Of a stretch of 64,000 nucleotides of DNA, positions 36,836 to 46,641 are shown piece by piece (the stretch's first letter is position 1; every line of letters begins with the position of its first letter). The position numbers and the translations under genes were made by a program. The notes under the pieces were generated by a model that was not told the origin of the DNA, made no database searches, and saw nothing but the letters and a program-made list of their open reading frames with translations. Origin of the DNA: Limnohabitans sp. 63ED37-2 (lineage in GTDB: Bacteria; Pseudomonadota; Gammaproteobacteria; Burkholderiales; Burkholderiaceae_C); NCBI RefSeq assembly GCF_001412535.1, contig NZ_CP011774.1, forward strand, positions 2,041,501-2,105,500, read 5' to 3'.

Positions 36836-36899
36836 TTCAGCATCTGAAATGCCTGAAATACCGTTCGGCCCAAGCCGAACAGTCCCCCTGAAACAGACC

Positions 36900-37535
36900 A
36901 TGTCCGCCTTGTCCCTCGCCCCCCGCGCCCTGTACGAAGAAGTGGCCGAACTGTTGCGGCAGCGCATCTTTGCGCGTGAACTGGAGCCCGGCAGCTGGAT
37001 CGACGAGCTGCGCATTGCCGAGGCCTTGGGCATCAGCCGCACGCCTTTGCGCGAAGCGCTGAAGGTGCTGGCGGCCGAAGGCCTGGTGACCATGAAGGTG
37101 CGCCGCGGCGCCTACGTGACCGAGGTCAGCGAGAAAGACCTGCGCGACGTGTACCACCTGCTGGCTTTGATGGAATCGGACGCGGCCCGTGTGGTGGCAC
37201 AAAACGCCAGCGTCGAACAAATGGCGCAAATCGAAGCCTTGCACAAGGACCTCGAAGAGGCCGTGGGCGACCGCGACCGATTCTTCGAGATCAACGAAGC
37301 TTTTCACATGCTGCTGCTGGAATTGGCCGACAACCGCTGGCGCGACCAGATGGTGGCCGACCTGCGCAAGGTCATGAAGCTCAACCGACACAGCTCGCTG
37401 TTCAAAGAAGGCCGCATTGAGCAATCCCTCGCCGAGCACCGCGCCATCGTACAAGCCTTGACCGCACGCCAGCCCGAGCAGGCGGCCGAGCGCATGTCCG
37501 CGCACTTCACAAACGGTTTGCAGGCGGCGCAGTAA
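36900..37535 (+). CDS. GntR-family (FCD) transcription regulator
   Basis: The 211-residue protein from the ATG at 36900 (an ATG at 36849 would add 17) has a GntR winged helix (ELLRQRIFARELEPGSWIDELRIAEALGISRTPLREALKVL) and an FCD C-terminal domain with likely metal ligands (FHMLL, EHRAIV). It is divergent from the propionyl-CoA operon and probably controls it in response to an acyl-CoA or related organic acid; the effector is unknown. Confidence 0.85.
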   Translation: MSALSLAPRALYEEVAELLRQRIFARELEPGSWIDELRIAEALGISRTPLREALKVLAAEGLVTMKVRRGAYVTEVSEKDLRDVYHLLALMESDAARVVAQNASVEQMAQIEALHKDLEEAVGDRDRFFEINEAFHMLLLELADNRWRDQMVADLRKVMKLNRHSSLFKEGRIEQSLAEHRAIVQALTARQPEQAAERMSAHFTNGLQAAQ

Positions 37536-37550
37536 AACCGCCTGCGAGGG

Positions 37551-38552
37551 TCAGTCGGTCACCACAGCCCCTCGCGCCAAAGCGGCACGGGCCAAGGCCC
37601 AGACCTCACGCGGCGGCAAGGGCTTGAGCTTGTGGTCGCTCCAGACCTGACGCCACAAACGCCCACCGCGTTGCCCGTGGTACAGGCCCAGCATGTGCCG
37701 CGCAATGGCGTACCAAGGGCAGCCATCTTCGGCGAACGCCCGCTCCATGTAAGCCACCATGGCCTCTTCCACCGCCTCGCGGCTGGGCACTTCATGGGCA
37801 TCGCCGTAAAACGCTGCGTCCCAGCTGCCCAAGAGCCAAGGGTTGTAATAAGCCTCGCGGCCGATCATCACGCCGTCGGCGTGCTGCAAATGCTGCGCGA
37901 TCTCTTCGTTGGTCTTGATGCCGCCGTTCACGGCGATCAACAGCCCCGGAAAGTCTTTTTTGAGCTGGTAGGCCAGCTCGTAACGCAGAGGAGGAATCTC
38001 GCGGTTTTCTTTCGGAGACAGGCCATCCAGCCAGGCATTACGGGCATGCACGATGAAGACTTTGCACCCCGCATCGCTCACGGTGCCAACAAAGTCGCGC
38101 ACAAAGTCATAGCTCTCGATGCGGTCAATGCCAATGCGGTGTTTCACCGTCACCGGCACATCGACCACATCGAGCATGGCTTTCACGCCATCGGCCACGG
38201 TGCGCGGCTCGTTCATCAGGCAAGCGCCAAATGCGCCGCGCTGCACGCGGTCTGAAGGGCAGCCACAGTTGAGGTTGATCTCGTCGTAGCCCCACTCCTG
38301 CCCCAACTTGGCGGCGTGGGCCAGATCGGCCGCGTCACTGCCGCCCAGTTGCAGGGCCACGGGGTGCTCTTCGGCGTTGAAGCGCAGGTGCCGCTGCACA
38401 CTGCCGTGGCGCAAGGCACCGGTGGTCACCATCTCGGTGTAGAGCAAGGTGTGGCGGGTCAGCAGGCGGTGGAGGAATCGGCAATGCCGGTCGGTCCAGT
38501 CCATCATGGGTGCAACTGACAAGCGCCAGCGTTGGGGTTCGGGGAATTGCAT
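37551..38552 (-). CDS. dusA: tRNA-dihydrouridine synthase A
   Basis: The 333-residue flavoprotein has the TIM-barrel motifs of Dus enzymes: SVAPMMDWTDRHCRF near the start, the active-site cysteine in NLNCGCPSDRVQ, and VNGGIKTNEEI. It reduces uridines in the D-loop of tRNAs. The WTDRHCR and length point to DusA. It converges with the GntR gene with only 15 bases between the two stops. Confidence 0.92.
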   Translation of the reverse strand: MQFPEPQRWRLSVAPMMDWTDRHCRFLHRLLTRHTLLYTEMVTTGALRHGSVQRHLRFNAEEHPVALQLGGSDAADLAHAAKLGQEWGYDEINLNCGCPSDRVQRGAFGACLMNEPRTVADGVKAMLDVVDVPVTVKHRIGIDRIESYDFVRDFVGTVSDAGCKVFIVHARNAWLDGLSPKENREIPPLRYELAYQLKKDFPGLLIAVNGGIKTNEEIAQHLQHADGVMIGREAYYNPWLLGSWDAAFYGDAHEVPSREAVEEAMVAYMERAFAEDGCPWYAIARHMLGLYHGQRGGRLWRQVWSDHKLKPLPPREVWALARAALARGAVVTD

Positions 38553-38677
38553 GGGGGCTGATTATCCTTGCCTGGCTGCGGCATTGAGAACAAACACTTA
38601 CGCCTCATTTAGACAAGGCGTTTAATGGACGCAGTTCTTGAGCATCACAATGTGAACAGGAGCAAGGAGAAATCGCG

Positions 38678-39097
38678 ATGGCTGATGCAACGATGTGGTG
38701 GGTTTTGGCGGGTGTCTTGGTGGCTCTGGAGTTGTTGACCGGCACTTTTTATCTGTTGATGCTGAGCCTGGGGGCTGTGGCTGCCGCCTTGGTGGCCATG
38801 GCGGGCCATGGCCTGAACACACAATTGGTCGCCGCAGCGCTGGTGGGCGGCTTGGGGGCTGTGCTGCTGGGCCAATGGCGCAAGCGCCAAACCACCACGC
38901 CCCAAGAAGCGCAAGACCAACATCTGGACCTGGGCGCCACGGTTCAGGTCGACGCCTGGGATGCGCAGGGCACCGCCCAAGTCAAACACCGGGGCGCAGC
39001 CTGGACCGCTGTGCTGGCCCCAGGCCAAACCGCCGATCCGGGCGTGTACCGCATTCAGGCCATGGCGGGCAACCGCTTGGTGCTGGAGAAAAATTAA
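38678..39097 (+). CDS. NfeD-like membrane protein
   Basis: The 139-residue protein has two or three N-terminal membrane helices (WWVLAGVLVALELLTGTFYL, GAVAAALVAMAG, LVAAALVGGLGAVLL) and a C-terminal OB-fold-like domain (GATVQVDAWDAQGTAQVKHRG). This is the short NfeD (NfeD1b) form that pairs with a stomatin-like SPFH gene, which follows at 37 bases. A role in membrane quality control or raft-like domains is proposed for the family. Confidence 0.88.
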   Translation: MADATMWWVLAGVLVALELLTGTFYLLMLSLGAVAAALVAMAGHGLNTQLVAAALVGGLGAVLLGQWRKRQTTTPQEAQDQHLDLGATVQVDAWDAQGTAQVKHRGAAWTAVLAPGQTADPGVYRIQAMAGNRLVLEKN

Positions 39098-39134
39098 ACC
39101 TTCGATTACCCATTCAAACTCAGGGAGAAAAACC

Positions 39135-40052
39135 ATGGAAGTCGCTGCCATCCTCGTGATCATCGCGATCCTGTTCATCGTCAAGACCGTCAAGGTCGTG
39201 CCACAACAAGAGGCTTGGGTGGTCGAAAGGCTGGGCAAGTTCCACGCCAGCCTGGCCCCGGGTCTGAACTTTGTCGTACCCTTTGTCGACAACGTGATCC
39301 AAAAGCACAGCCTGAAAGAAATCCCGCTCGACGTGCCCAGCCAGATTTGCATCACGCGCGACAACACGCAGCTGCAGGTCGACGGCATTTTGTACTTTCA
39401 GGTCACCGACCCCAAGCTGGCCAGCTACGGTTCGTCCAACTACATCGTGGCCGTGACCCAACTGGCGCAAACCAGCTTGCGCAGCGTGATCGGCAAGTTG
39501 GAACTCGACAAGACCTTTGAAGAACGCGACATCATCAATGCGCAGGTGGTGGCCGCCATCGACGAAGCAGCGCTCAACTGGGGCGTGAAGGTGCTGCGTT
39601 ACGAGATCAAGGACCTGACGCCGCCCAAAGAAATTTTGCTGGCCATGCAGTCACAAATCACGGCCGAGCGCGAAAAGCGTGCGCTGATCGCGGCTTCGGA
39701 AGGCCGCCGTCAAGAGCAGATCAACATCGCCACCGGCGAGCGCGAGGCCTTCATTGCCCGCTCAGAGGGTGAAAAGCAAGCCGCCATCAACAAAGCCCAA
39801 GGCGACGCCGCCGCCATCACCGAAATGGCCAACGCCACCGCGCAGGCCATTGAGCGGATTGCCACTGCCATCCGACAGCCCGGAGGCGAACAAGCGGTGC
39901 AGCTCAAGGTGGCCGAGCAAGCGGTGCAGGCCTACGCCAAAGTGGCGCAAGACGCCAAGACCACGCTGATCGTGCCGGGCAACATGAGCGAGGTCTCGGG
40001 ACTGATCGCCTCGGCCATGCAGATGGTGAGCACCGGCAAGCAAGCCGGTTGA
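39135..40052 (+). CDS. SPFH/stomatin-like protein (paraslipin, QmcA-like)
   Basis: I chose the ATG at 39135 (305 residues), with GGGAGAAAAACC upstream; a longer frame begins inside nfeD. One N-terminal membrane helix (VAAILVIIAILFIVKTV) is followed by a Band 7 domain (QQEAWVVERLGKFHASLAPGLNF) and a long Ala/Glu coiled-coil. It should form a large ring-like oligomer with the NfeD partner in the inner membrane. Confidence 0.92.
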   Translation: MEVAAILVIIAILFIVKTVKVVPQQEAWVVERLGKFHASLAPGLNFVVPFVDNVIQKHSLKEIPLDVPSQICITRDNTQLQVDGILYFQVTDPKLASYGSSNYIVAVTQLAQTSLRSVIGKLELDKTFEERDIINAQVVAAIDEAALNWGVKVLRYEIKDLTPPKEILLAMQSQITAEREKRALIAASEGRRQEQINIATGEREAFIARSEGEKQAAINKAQGDAAAITEMANATAQAIERIATAIRQPGGEQAVQLKVAEQAVQAYAKVAQDAKTTLIVPGNMSEVSGLIASAMQMVSTGKQAG

Positions 40053-40071
40053 AGCAGACCTGGAGACGCAA

Positions 40072-40097
40072 AAAAACCCGCTGAGGCGGGTTTTTTT
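40072..40097. terminator. Bidirectional terminator between the SPFH gene and phaB
   Basis: AAACCCGC and GCGGGTTT pair around TGAG (about 40074-40093) with A-runs on one side and T-runs on the other, so it can end transcription from both convergent genes. Confidence 0.85.
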
Positions 40098-40138
40098 GTG
40101 GGCTATGCCCAGTCCGATGTTGCCCGAAGGCAAGCGCA

Positions 40139-40876
40139 TCAGCCCATGTGCAAACCGCCGTTGACGGCAAAGTCAGCACCGGTGGTGTAACCACCGTCTT
40201 CGCTGGCCATCCAGGCGATGATGGAAGCGATCTCGCTGGGCTTACCCAAGCGCTTGACGGGCACGGTGGCCACGATCTTTTCGAGCACGTCAGGTCGAAT
40301 GGCGTTGACCATGTCGGTGCCGATGTAGCCAGGGCTCACGGTGTTGACGGTCACGCCTTTGGTGGCCAGCTCTTGGGCCAAGGCCATCGAGAAACCGTGC
40401 ATACCGGCTTTGGCGGCCGAGTAGTTGGTTTGACCGGCTTGGCCTTTTTCACCGTTGACTGAGCTGATGTTGATGATGCGGCCCCAGCCTTTTTCGACCA
40501 TGTCGGCAACCACTTGTTTGGTCACGTTGAACATGGAATCCAAGTTGGTGTTCATCACGGCTTGCCAGTCTTCACGCGTCATCTTCAGGAACATGCGGTC
40601 CTTGGTGATGCCGGCGTTGTTGACCAAGACGTCGATCGGGCCATGCTCGGCTTTGGCCTTGGTGAAGGCTTCCACCGTGGAGTCCCAGTCGCCCACGTTG
40701 CCCACCGAGGCGTAGAAGGTGAAGCCCAGCGCCTTTTGCTCGTCCAGCCATTTGGTGTAGTCACGGGTGGGGCCGCATCCGGCGATGACCTTGAAGCCTT
40801 CTTGGTGAAGGCGCTGGCAGATTGCGGTACCGATGCCGCCCATGCCACCTGTGACGTACGCTACTTTTTGACTCAT
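40139..40876 (-). CDS. phaB: Acetoacetyl-CoA reductase
   Basis: I chose the ATG at 40876 (245 residues), preceded by GGAG; a longer frame to 41191 overlaps phaA and is spurious. The short-chain dehydrogenase has the nucleotide motif TGGMGGIGTAIC and the catalytic YSAAKAG. It reduces acetoacetyl-CoA to (R)-3-hydroxybutyryl-CoA with NADPH, the second step of PHB synthesis. It is third in phaCAB order. Confidence 0.95.
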   Translation of the reverse strand: MSQKVAYVTGGMGGIGTAICQRLHQEGFKVIAGCGPTRDYTKWLDEQKALGFTFYASVGNVGDWDSTVEAFTKAKAEHGPIDVLVNNAGITKDRMFLKMTREDWQAVMNTNLDSMFNVTKQVVADMVEKGWGRIINISSVNGEKGQAGQTNYSAAKAGMHGFSMALAQELATKGVTVNTVSPGYIGTDMVNAIRPDVLEKIVATVPVKRLGKPSEIASIIAWMASEDGGYTTGADFAVNGGLHMG

Positions 40877-40923
40877 GTTTGTCTCCATTTTTATGAGTGG
40901 TTGAAATGATGGGAAATTTGAAA

Positions 40924-42105
<1,182 letters not shown>

Positions 42106-42128
42106 GATTGTCTCCAGTAAAAAATCTA

Positions 42129-43847
42129 TCAGGCTTTGGCTTTGACGTAGCGACCCGGAGCCGCTTCGATGGTTTTGTATTTCGCGGCTTTTCCGTAGGT
42201 TTTAGGCGCGGCAATTGGCTTGCCTGCATGGCCCTTGAGCCAATCCGACCAGTCGGTCCACCAGCTGCCGGGCACCTCTTTGGCGTTGGCAATCCAGTCG
42301 TTCACATCGGCCGGGAATTTTGTGCCCTCGCTCAGCCAATGGCTGCGCTTTTTGGCAGCGGGCGGGTTGATCACACCCGCGATGTGGCCCGAGGCGCCCA
42401 TGACAAAGCGCTTCTTGCCGGGCAACACTTGTGTGCTGGCATAAGCGCCGCCAATCGGCACGATGTGGTCTTCACGCGAGCCGTAGATGTAGACCGGCAT
42501 ATCGACCTTGCCCAGATCAATGGCTTCGCCGCACACGGTGACCTTGCCGGGCTTGACCAGGTTGTTTTCGAGGTAGGTGTTGCGCAAGTACCAAGCGTAA
42601 AACGGGCCAGGCAAATTGGTCGAATCGCTGTTCCAGTAAAGCAGGTCGAACGGCGGCGGTGTCTCGCCTTTGAGGTAGTTGCCCACCACGTAGTTCCAGA
42701 CCAGGTCGTTGGGGCGCAAAAAGCTGAAAGTGGATGCGAGGTCTTGACCTTTGAGCAAACCGCCCTGGCCCATTTGCTGCTCACGGAACTTGACAAAGTT
42801 CTCGTCGATGAACACGTCCAAGATGCCGGTGTCGGTGAAGTTGATCAGGGTGGTGAGGAAGGTGGCGCTGGCCACCGGTTTTTCGCCACGCGCCGCCAGC
42901 ACGGCCAGCGCGGTCGACAAAATGGTGCCGCCCACGCAAAAACCCAAGGCGTTGATCTTGGGTGCGCCGGTGATGGCCTGCACCGTGTGGATGGCCTCGA
43001 TGGCGGCGTGCTCGATGTAGTCGTCCCAGGTCTTTTGGGCCATGGACTCGTCAGGGTTGCGCCAGCTCACCACAAAAGTGCGGTGGCCTTGGCTGACGGC
43101 GTAACGGATGAGCGAGTTTTCGGGCTGCAGATCGAGGATGTAGAACTTGTTGATGCAAGGGGGCACCAGCAAAAACGGCTTTTCGTAGACCTTGGCGGTG
43201 AGCGGCTTGTATTCGATGAGCTGGAAAAACTCGTTTTCAAAAACCACCGCACCTTCGGTGGTCGCCACGTTCTTGCCCACTTCGAACAAGCTCTCGTCGG
43301 TCATCGAGACGTGGCCCTGCTGCATGTCGTGCATCAGGTTTTTCACGCCCTTGGCGATGCTTTCGCCATGGGTTTCAATGGCTTTCTTTTGTGCTTCGGC
43401 GTTGAAAGCCAGGAAGTTGCTCGGCGCGGCAGCCGCCACCCACTGCTCAACAGCAAAGCGGATGCGGGTGCGTGTTTTTTCATCGGCATCAACGGCGTCG
43501 GCCAGGCCCATCAGGGTGCGGGCATTGAGCAAATAGGTCGCGGCATTAAAAGCCGCCATCGGGTTGGTGGACCAAGCCTCACCCGAAAAACGGCGGTCTT
43601 TGACTTGCAGGCTGTTGTGCAGGCTCTGATTCCACAATTCAGAGGCGTCTTTGAAATACTGGCCTTGGAGGCTTTGCAGCTTTTCAGGGGAGAATTTGAG
43701 GTTCGGCACAGATGCATCGGCGGACGGCTTCAGACCGCCCAAGTCGATGGTCTGAAAATGCTGCATGGCCTGGCTCCAGCTCTTGCTGAGGTTTTGCTGA
43801 AAACCATCGCTCATTTGGGTCCAAAAATCTGGCGCTGAAGTGCTCAT
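42129..43847 (-). CDS. phaC: Class I poly(3-hydroxyalkanoate) synthase
   Basis: The 572-residue enzyme polymerises (R)-3-hydroxyacyl-CoA. The catalytic Cys304 is in the lipase-like box GFCVGGT; the N-terminal regulatory part (about 1-190) and the C-terminal His of SGHIAGVINPP are present. It is the first gene of phaCAB; AGGAG lies nine bases upstream. No phasin or phaR gene is visible nearby. Confidence 0.95.
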   Translation of the reverse strand: MSTSAPDFWTQMSDGFQQNLSKSWSQAMQHFQTIDLGGLKPSADASVPNLKFSPEKLQSLQGQYFKDASELWNQSLHNSLQVKDRRFSGEAWSTNPMAAFNAATYLLNARTLMGLADAVDADEKTRTRIRFAVEQWVAAAAPSNFLAFNAEAQKKAIETHGESIAKGVKNLMHDMQQGHVSMTDESLFEVGKNVATTEGAVVFENEFFQLIEYKPLTAKVYEKPFLLVPPCINKFYILDLQPENSLIRYAVSQGHRTFVVSWRNPDESMAQKTWDDYIEHAAIEAIHTVQAITGAPKINALGFCVGGTILSTALAVLAARGEKPVASATFLTTLINFTDTGILDVFIDENFVKFREQQMGQGGLLKGQDLASTFSFLRPNDLVWNYVVGNYLKGETPPPFDLLYWNSDSTNLPGPFYAWYLRNTYLENNLVKPGKVTVCGEAIDLGKVDMPVYIYGSREDHIVPIGGAYASTQVLPGKKRFVMGASGHIAGVINPPAAKKRSHWLSEGTKFPADVNDWIANAKEVPGSWWTDWSDWLKGHAGKPIAAPKTYGKAAKYKTIEAAPGRYVKAKA

Positions 43848-43937
43848 TGTTTGTCTCCTGAATCCATCATTTTTTACAACCCGCGCCTCGAGTATCTTTC
43901 AGTTTGTTGTCACCTAAATTACAAGGGCCAAATATTT

Positions 43938-44249
43938 ATGTATCTGATCGTGATCGCATGGCTCTATGTCACCTTGCTCATGGCTCTGGCTGAGGCTTTT
44001 AGTACCCAAGGCAGTGTGTTGGGGGCCATCATCACCTTTGTCCTCTATGGCTTGCTGCCCATGGCCTTGGTGGTTTACCTGATGGGCACCCCCCTGCGCC
44101 GCAAGGCCATTCGCCGTCAGGAAGATCAGGCCCGGCAGGAAGCCGCTTCCAGCCAGCAGGACTCAACGCTCCAACCAGATGCAGGCGGCCATGCGACCGC
44201 TTTGCCCGAGACTGCGGCTGTCCCTGCGGTGGGAGAAGAAAAGCGTTGA
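43938..44249 (+). CDS. Small membrane protein of unknown function
   Basis: The 103-residue protein from the ATG at 43938 has two predicted membrane helices (YLIVIAWLYVTLLMALAEAF and GAIITFVLYGLLPMALVVYLM), a basic stretch RRKAIRRQ, and a disordered C-terminal tail. Similar small proteins are familiar in Comamonadaceae without a known role. The tail-coding part overlaps the 3' end of the convergent pgeF gene by 87 bases. Confidence 0.7.
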   Translation: MYLIVIAWLYVTLLMALAEAFSTQGSVLGAIITFVLYGLLPMALVVYLMGTPLRRKAIRRQEDQARQEAASSQQDSTLQPDAGGHATALPETAAVPAVGEEKR

Positions 44250-44981
44250 CTCTGAAACGGTGCACCAGGGCGGGCTGCTGTCATTGCCAAAAACGGCTTG
44301 CACGCCCAAGGCCTTGAGGCGCACGCGGGCCAAACCGGCCAGATCGGCCATGAACTTGCCATCGGCGGTGGGTTGAAAGAGCGCCTGCACCTCGGGTGAG
44401 CCGTCGTCGAAGGCGGCCTGCACTTCTGGCCCTACTTCAAAGGCTTGCGGCCCAATGCAGGGCCCAAGCCATGCCATCACGCACGACACATCGGCCCCCG
44501 CACGCTCCAAGTCCGCCCAAAGGCTCTCGAGCACACCCCGTCCTTTTGACGCTGCAGGCCCGCTTGGCCCCGCCAGCCCTCGCCAGCCCGCATGGGCTGC
44601 AGCCACCCACCGCCCGTCTGCATCAGCCAGCAAAACCGGCAAGCAATCGGCTACCATGATGGTGCAAGCCACACCCGGCTCCAGGCTCCAACAGGCATCG
44701 GCCGCCAAACCATTGGGCGTGTCCGAGCCCAATTGCACACTGGCTACCCCGTGCACCTGCTGTAAAAAAACGGCCCGCTGCCCGATGTGTGCCGCCAAGC
44801 GCTCACGGTTGCTGTGGACATCGGCCACCCGGTCGCCCACATGGTCACCCAGATTCAGACTGTCCCAAGGGGCGGCAGACACGCCCCCCTGACGAGTGGT
44901 CATGAGCGAACGCGCACGAGGGTGAATCGGCCAATCGGGTTGTATCCACTGGGCATTCAGGTTTTGCATGTTCAAAATCAT
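44163..44981 (-). CDS. pgeF: Peptidoglycan editing factor PgeF / polyphenol oxidase family
   Basis: I chose the ATG at 44981 (272 residues); an ATG at 44969 is also possible. The family metal-site residues are visible: His in QQVHGVAS, Cys in VADCLPVLL, and His in AAHAGWRGL. Members of the YfiH/YlmD family act on purine nucleosides and in E. coli correct peptidoglycan stem peptides. It overlaps the convergent small membrane protein gene by 87 bases and is divergent from aat. Confidence 0.9.
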   Translation of the reverse strand: MILNMQNLNAQWIQPDWPIHPRARSLMTTRQGGVSAAPWDSLNLGDHVGDRVADVHSNRERLAAHIGQRAVFLQQVHGVASVQLGSDTPNGLAADACWSLEPGVACTIMVADCLPVLLADADGRWVAAAHAGWRGLAGPSGPAASKGRGVLESLWADLERAGADVSCVMAWLGPCIGPQAFEVGPEVQAAFDDGSPEVQALFQPTADGKFMADLAGLARVRLKALGVQAVFGNDSSPPWCTVSESTLFFSHRRDSRSLGQSGRMAACIWLER

Positions 44982-45022
44982 AGCGCCGCGCCTGCCGCCT
45001 GCTTTTATTGTGTAATTGCGAC

Positions 45023-45802
45023 ATGACAAGCGAAGCCGATGTGCATTCCCATGCCCCCGAACTGCCCTGGATTGTGGAGGGCCAGGCCCTTCCCCCGGTC
45101 AGCTGGGCCTGGGACGCCTCATCGCCCGCGCCGGGACTGCTGGCTGCCAGCAGTGATTTGTCGGCCCAGCGTTTGATGGAGGCTTATGCCGAGGGCATTT
45201 TCCCTTGGTTCAACATGGGCCAACCGGTGCTGTGGTGGAGCCCGAACCCGCGCATGGTGCTGCAAACCCGTGATTTCCGTTTTCACCGATCGCTGCAGCA
45301 AAGCCTCAAGCGCTGGAGCCTGTCGCCTGACTTTGAGTTGTGCTTTGACCGGGACTTTGCCCAGGTGATCCGCCACTGCGCCACATCGCCCCGCGCCGGT
45401 CAAAAAGGCACTTGGATTGTGCCCAGGATGGTCGACGCCTACGAAGCGCTGCACCACAAGGGGCTGGCCCACAGCTGTGAGCTGCGCATCCAAGGTGAAC
45501 TGGTGGCTGGCCTTTACTTTGTGGCCTTGGGCCACGCGGTGTTTGGTGAGTCCATGTTCACCACCATCACCGATGGCTCCAAGATGGCGCTGGCTTGCCT
45601 GGTGAGCGTCTGCCTGCAACACGGCATCACGGCCATTGACTGCCAACAAAACACACGGCACCTGGCCTCGCTGGGCGCCCGAGAAATACCCCGCAGCGAC
45701 TTTCTGCGCGGCGTGCACCACGGGCGAGAACAAGCCCCCATTGACTGGGCAAGTCAGTCCTTGAACTGGACCGCGCTGACTGCAGGTGCGGCCCTGACAT
45801 GA
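45023..45802 (+). CDS. aat: Leucyl/phenylalanyl-tRNA-protein transferase
   Basis: I chose the ATG at 45023 (259 residues). The family motifs AYAEGIFPWF and PVLWWSPNPR are seen near residues 55-80, with GHAVFGESMF later. The enzyme adds Leu or Phe to proteins with N-terminal Arg or Lys, marking them for ClpAP. Its stop overlaps the bpt start by four bases. Confidence 0.95.
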   Translation: MTSEADVHSHAPELPWIVEGQALPPVSWAWDASSPAPGLLAASSDLSAQRLMEAYAEGIFPWFNMGQPVLWWSPNPRMVLQTRDFRFHRSLQQSLKRWSLSPDFELCFDRDFAQVIRHCATSPRAGQKGTWIVPRMVDAYEALHHKGLAHSCELRIQGELVAGLYFVALGHAVFGESMFTTITDGSKMALACLVSVCLQHGITAIDCQQNTRHLASLGAREIPRSDFLRGVHHGREQAPIDWASQSLNWTALTAGAALT

Positions 45803-46536
45803 CGCAGCTGAAAGAACTCCCACTGCAAGCCTTGCAGTTTTATGCCACCGCCCCCTACGCGTGCAGCTATTTGCCCGATCGCTCAGCCCGCTCGCAGGTG
45901 GCCACGCCCAGCCACCTGATCCACAACGAGGTCTATGCAGATCTGGTGGAGCAGGGCTTTCGGCGAAGCGGCCTCTTCACCTACCGACCTTACTGCGATG
46001 GCTGCCAGGCGTGCCAGCCTTTGCGCGTTCTGGTGCACGCCTTCAAACCCGACCGCAGCCAGCGCCGCGCTTGGCAGGCCCACAGCGATTTGCGGGTGCG
46101 GGTGCTCGACTTGCAGTACGACGCTGAGCATTACGCGCTGTATCTGCGCTACCAGAATACGCGTCACCCGGGCGGCGGCATGGACCACGACAGCGTCGAC
46201 CAGTACACCCAGTTTCTGCTGCAAAGCAGAGTGAACTCGCGGATTGTGGAGTTCAGAAACCCCGGGTTTGGCGACGAGCTGGGTGAGCTGAAAATGGTCA
46301 GCATCGTGGACGTGCTCAACCAGGGTTTATCGGCCGTCTACACCTTCTACGAACCCGATGACACGGCCAGCTTTGGCACCTATGGGGTTCTCTGGCAAAT
46401 CCAGCAAGCGGCCCAACTGGGTCTGCCCTATGTTTACCTGGGTTATTGGATCGATGGCAGCCCCAAAATGAACTACAAATCCCGTTTCAAACCCTGCGAA
46501 CTTCGGGTTCAGGGTCAATGGCGGCCTTTTGAATGA
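45799..46536 (+). CDS. bpt: Aspartate/glutamate leucyltransferase
   Basis: The 245-residue protein matches bacterial Bpt/ATE1-like transferases: N-terminal Cys in YACSYLPDRSARSQV and YCDGCQACQPLRV, and the C-terminal GYWIDGSPKMNYKSRFKPCE. It adds Leu to N-terminal Asp or Glu, the second branch of the N-degron route. It is translationally coupled to aat. Confidence 0.95.
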   Translation: MTQLKELPLQALQFYATAPYACSYLPDRSARSQVATPSHLIHNEVYADLVEQGFRRSGLFTYRPYCDGCQACQPLRVLVHAFKPDRSQRRAWQAHSDLRVRVLDLQYDAEHYALYLRYQNTRHPGGGMDHDSVDQYTQFLLQSRVNSRIVEFRNPGFGDELGELKMVSIVDVLNQGLSAVYTFYEPDDTASFGTYGVLWQIQQAAQLGLPYVYLGYWIDGSPKMNYKSRFKPCELRVQGQWRPFE

Positions 46537-46604
46537 GGGCGCATTTTTAGCCTCATGAACGGTGCAGACCTCGGGTCTCGTGGCCACGGAAGTCAGCGCT
46601 CTAA

Positions 46605-46619
46605 TTTCACAGTGTAAAA
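46605..46619. promoter_or_regulatory. Palindrome upstream of the IclR-family gene
   Basis: TTTCACAGTGTAAAA is nearly symmetric (TTT, ACA, centre G, TGT, AAA) and lies 23 bases before the ATG of the regulator. It is a good candidate autoregulatory operator; no binding data. Confidence 0.5.
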
Positions 46620-46641
46620 TTAACCGTCTTGGCAGTACACG

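Noticed and set aside
42108..43838. Plus-strand open frame of 576 codons
   Set aside because: Antisense to phaC, whose motifs and operon place are certain.
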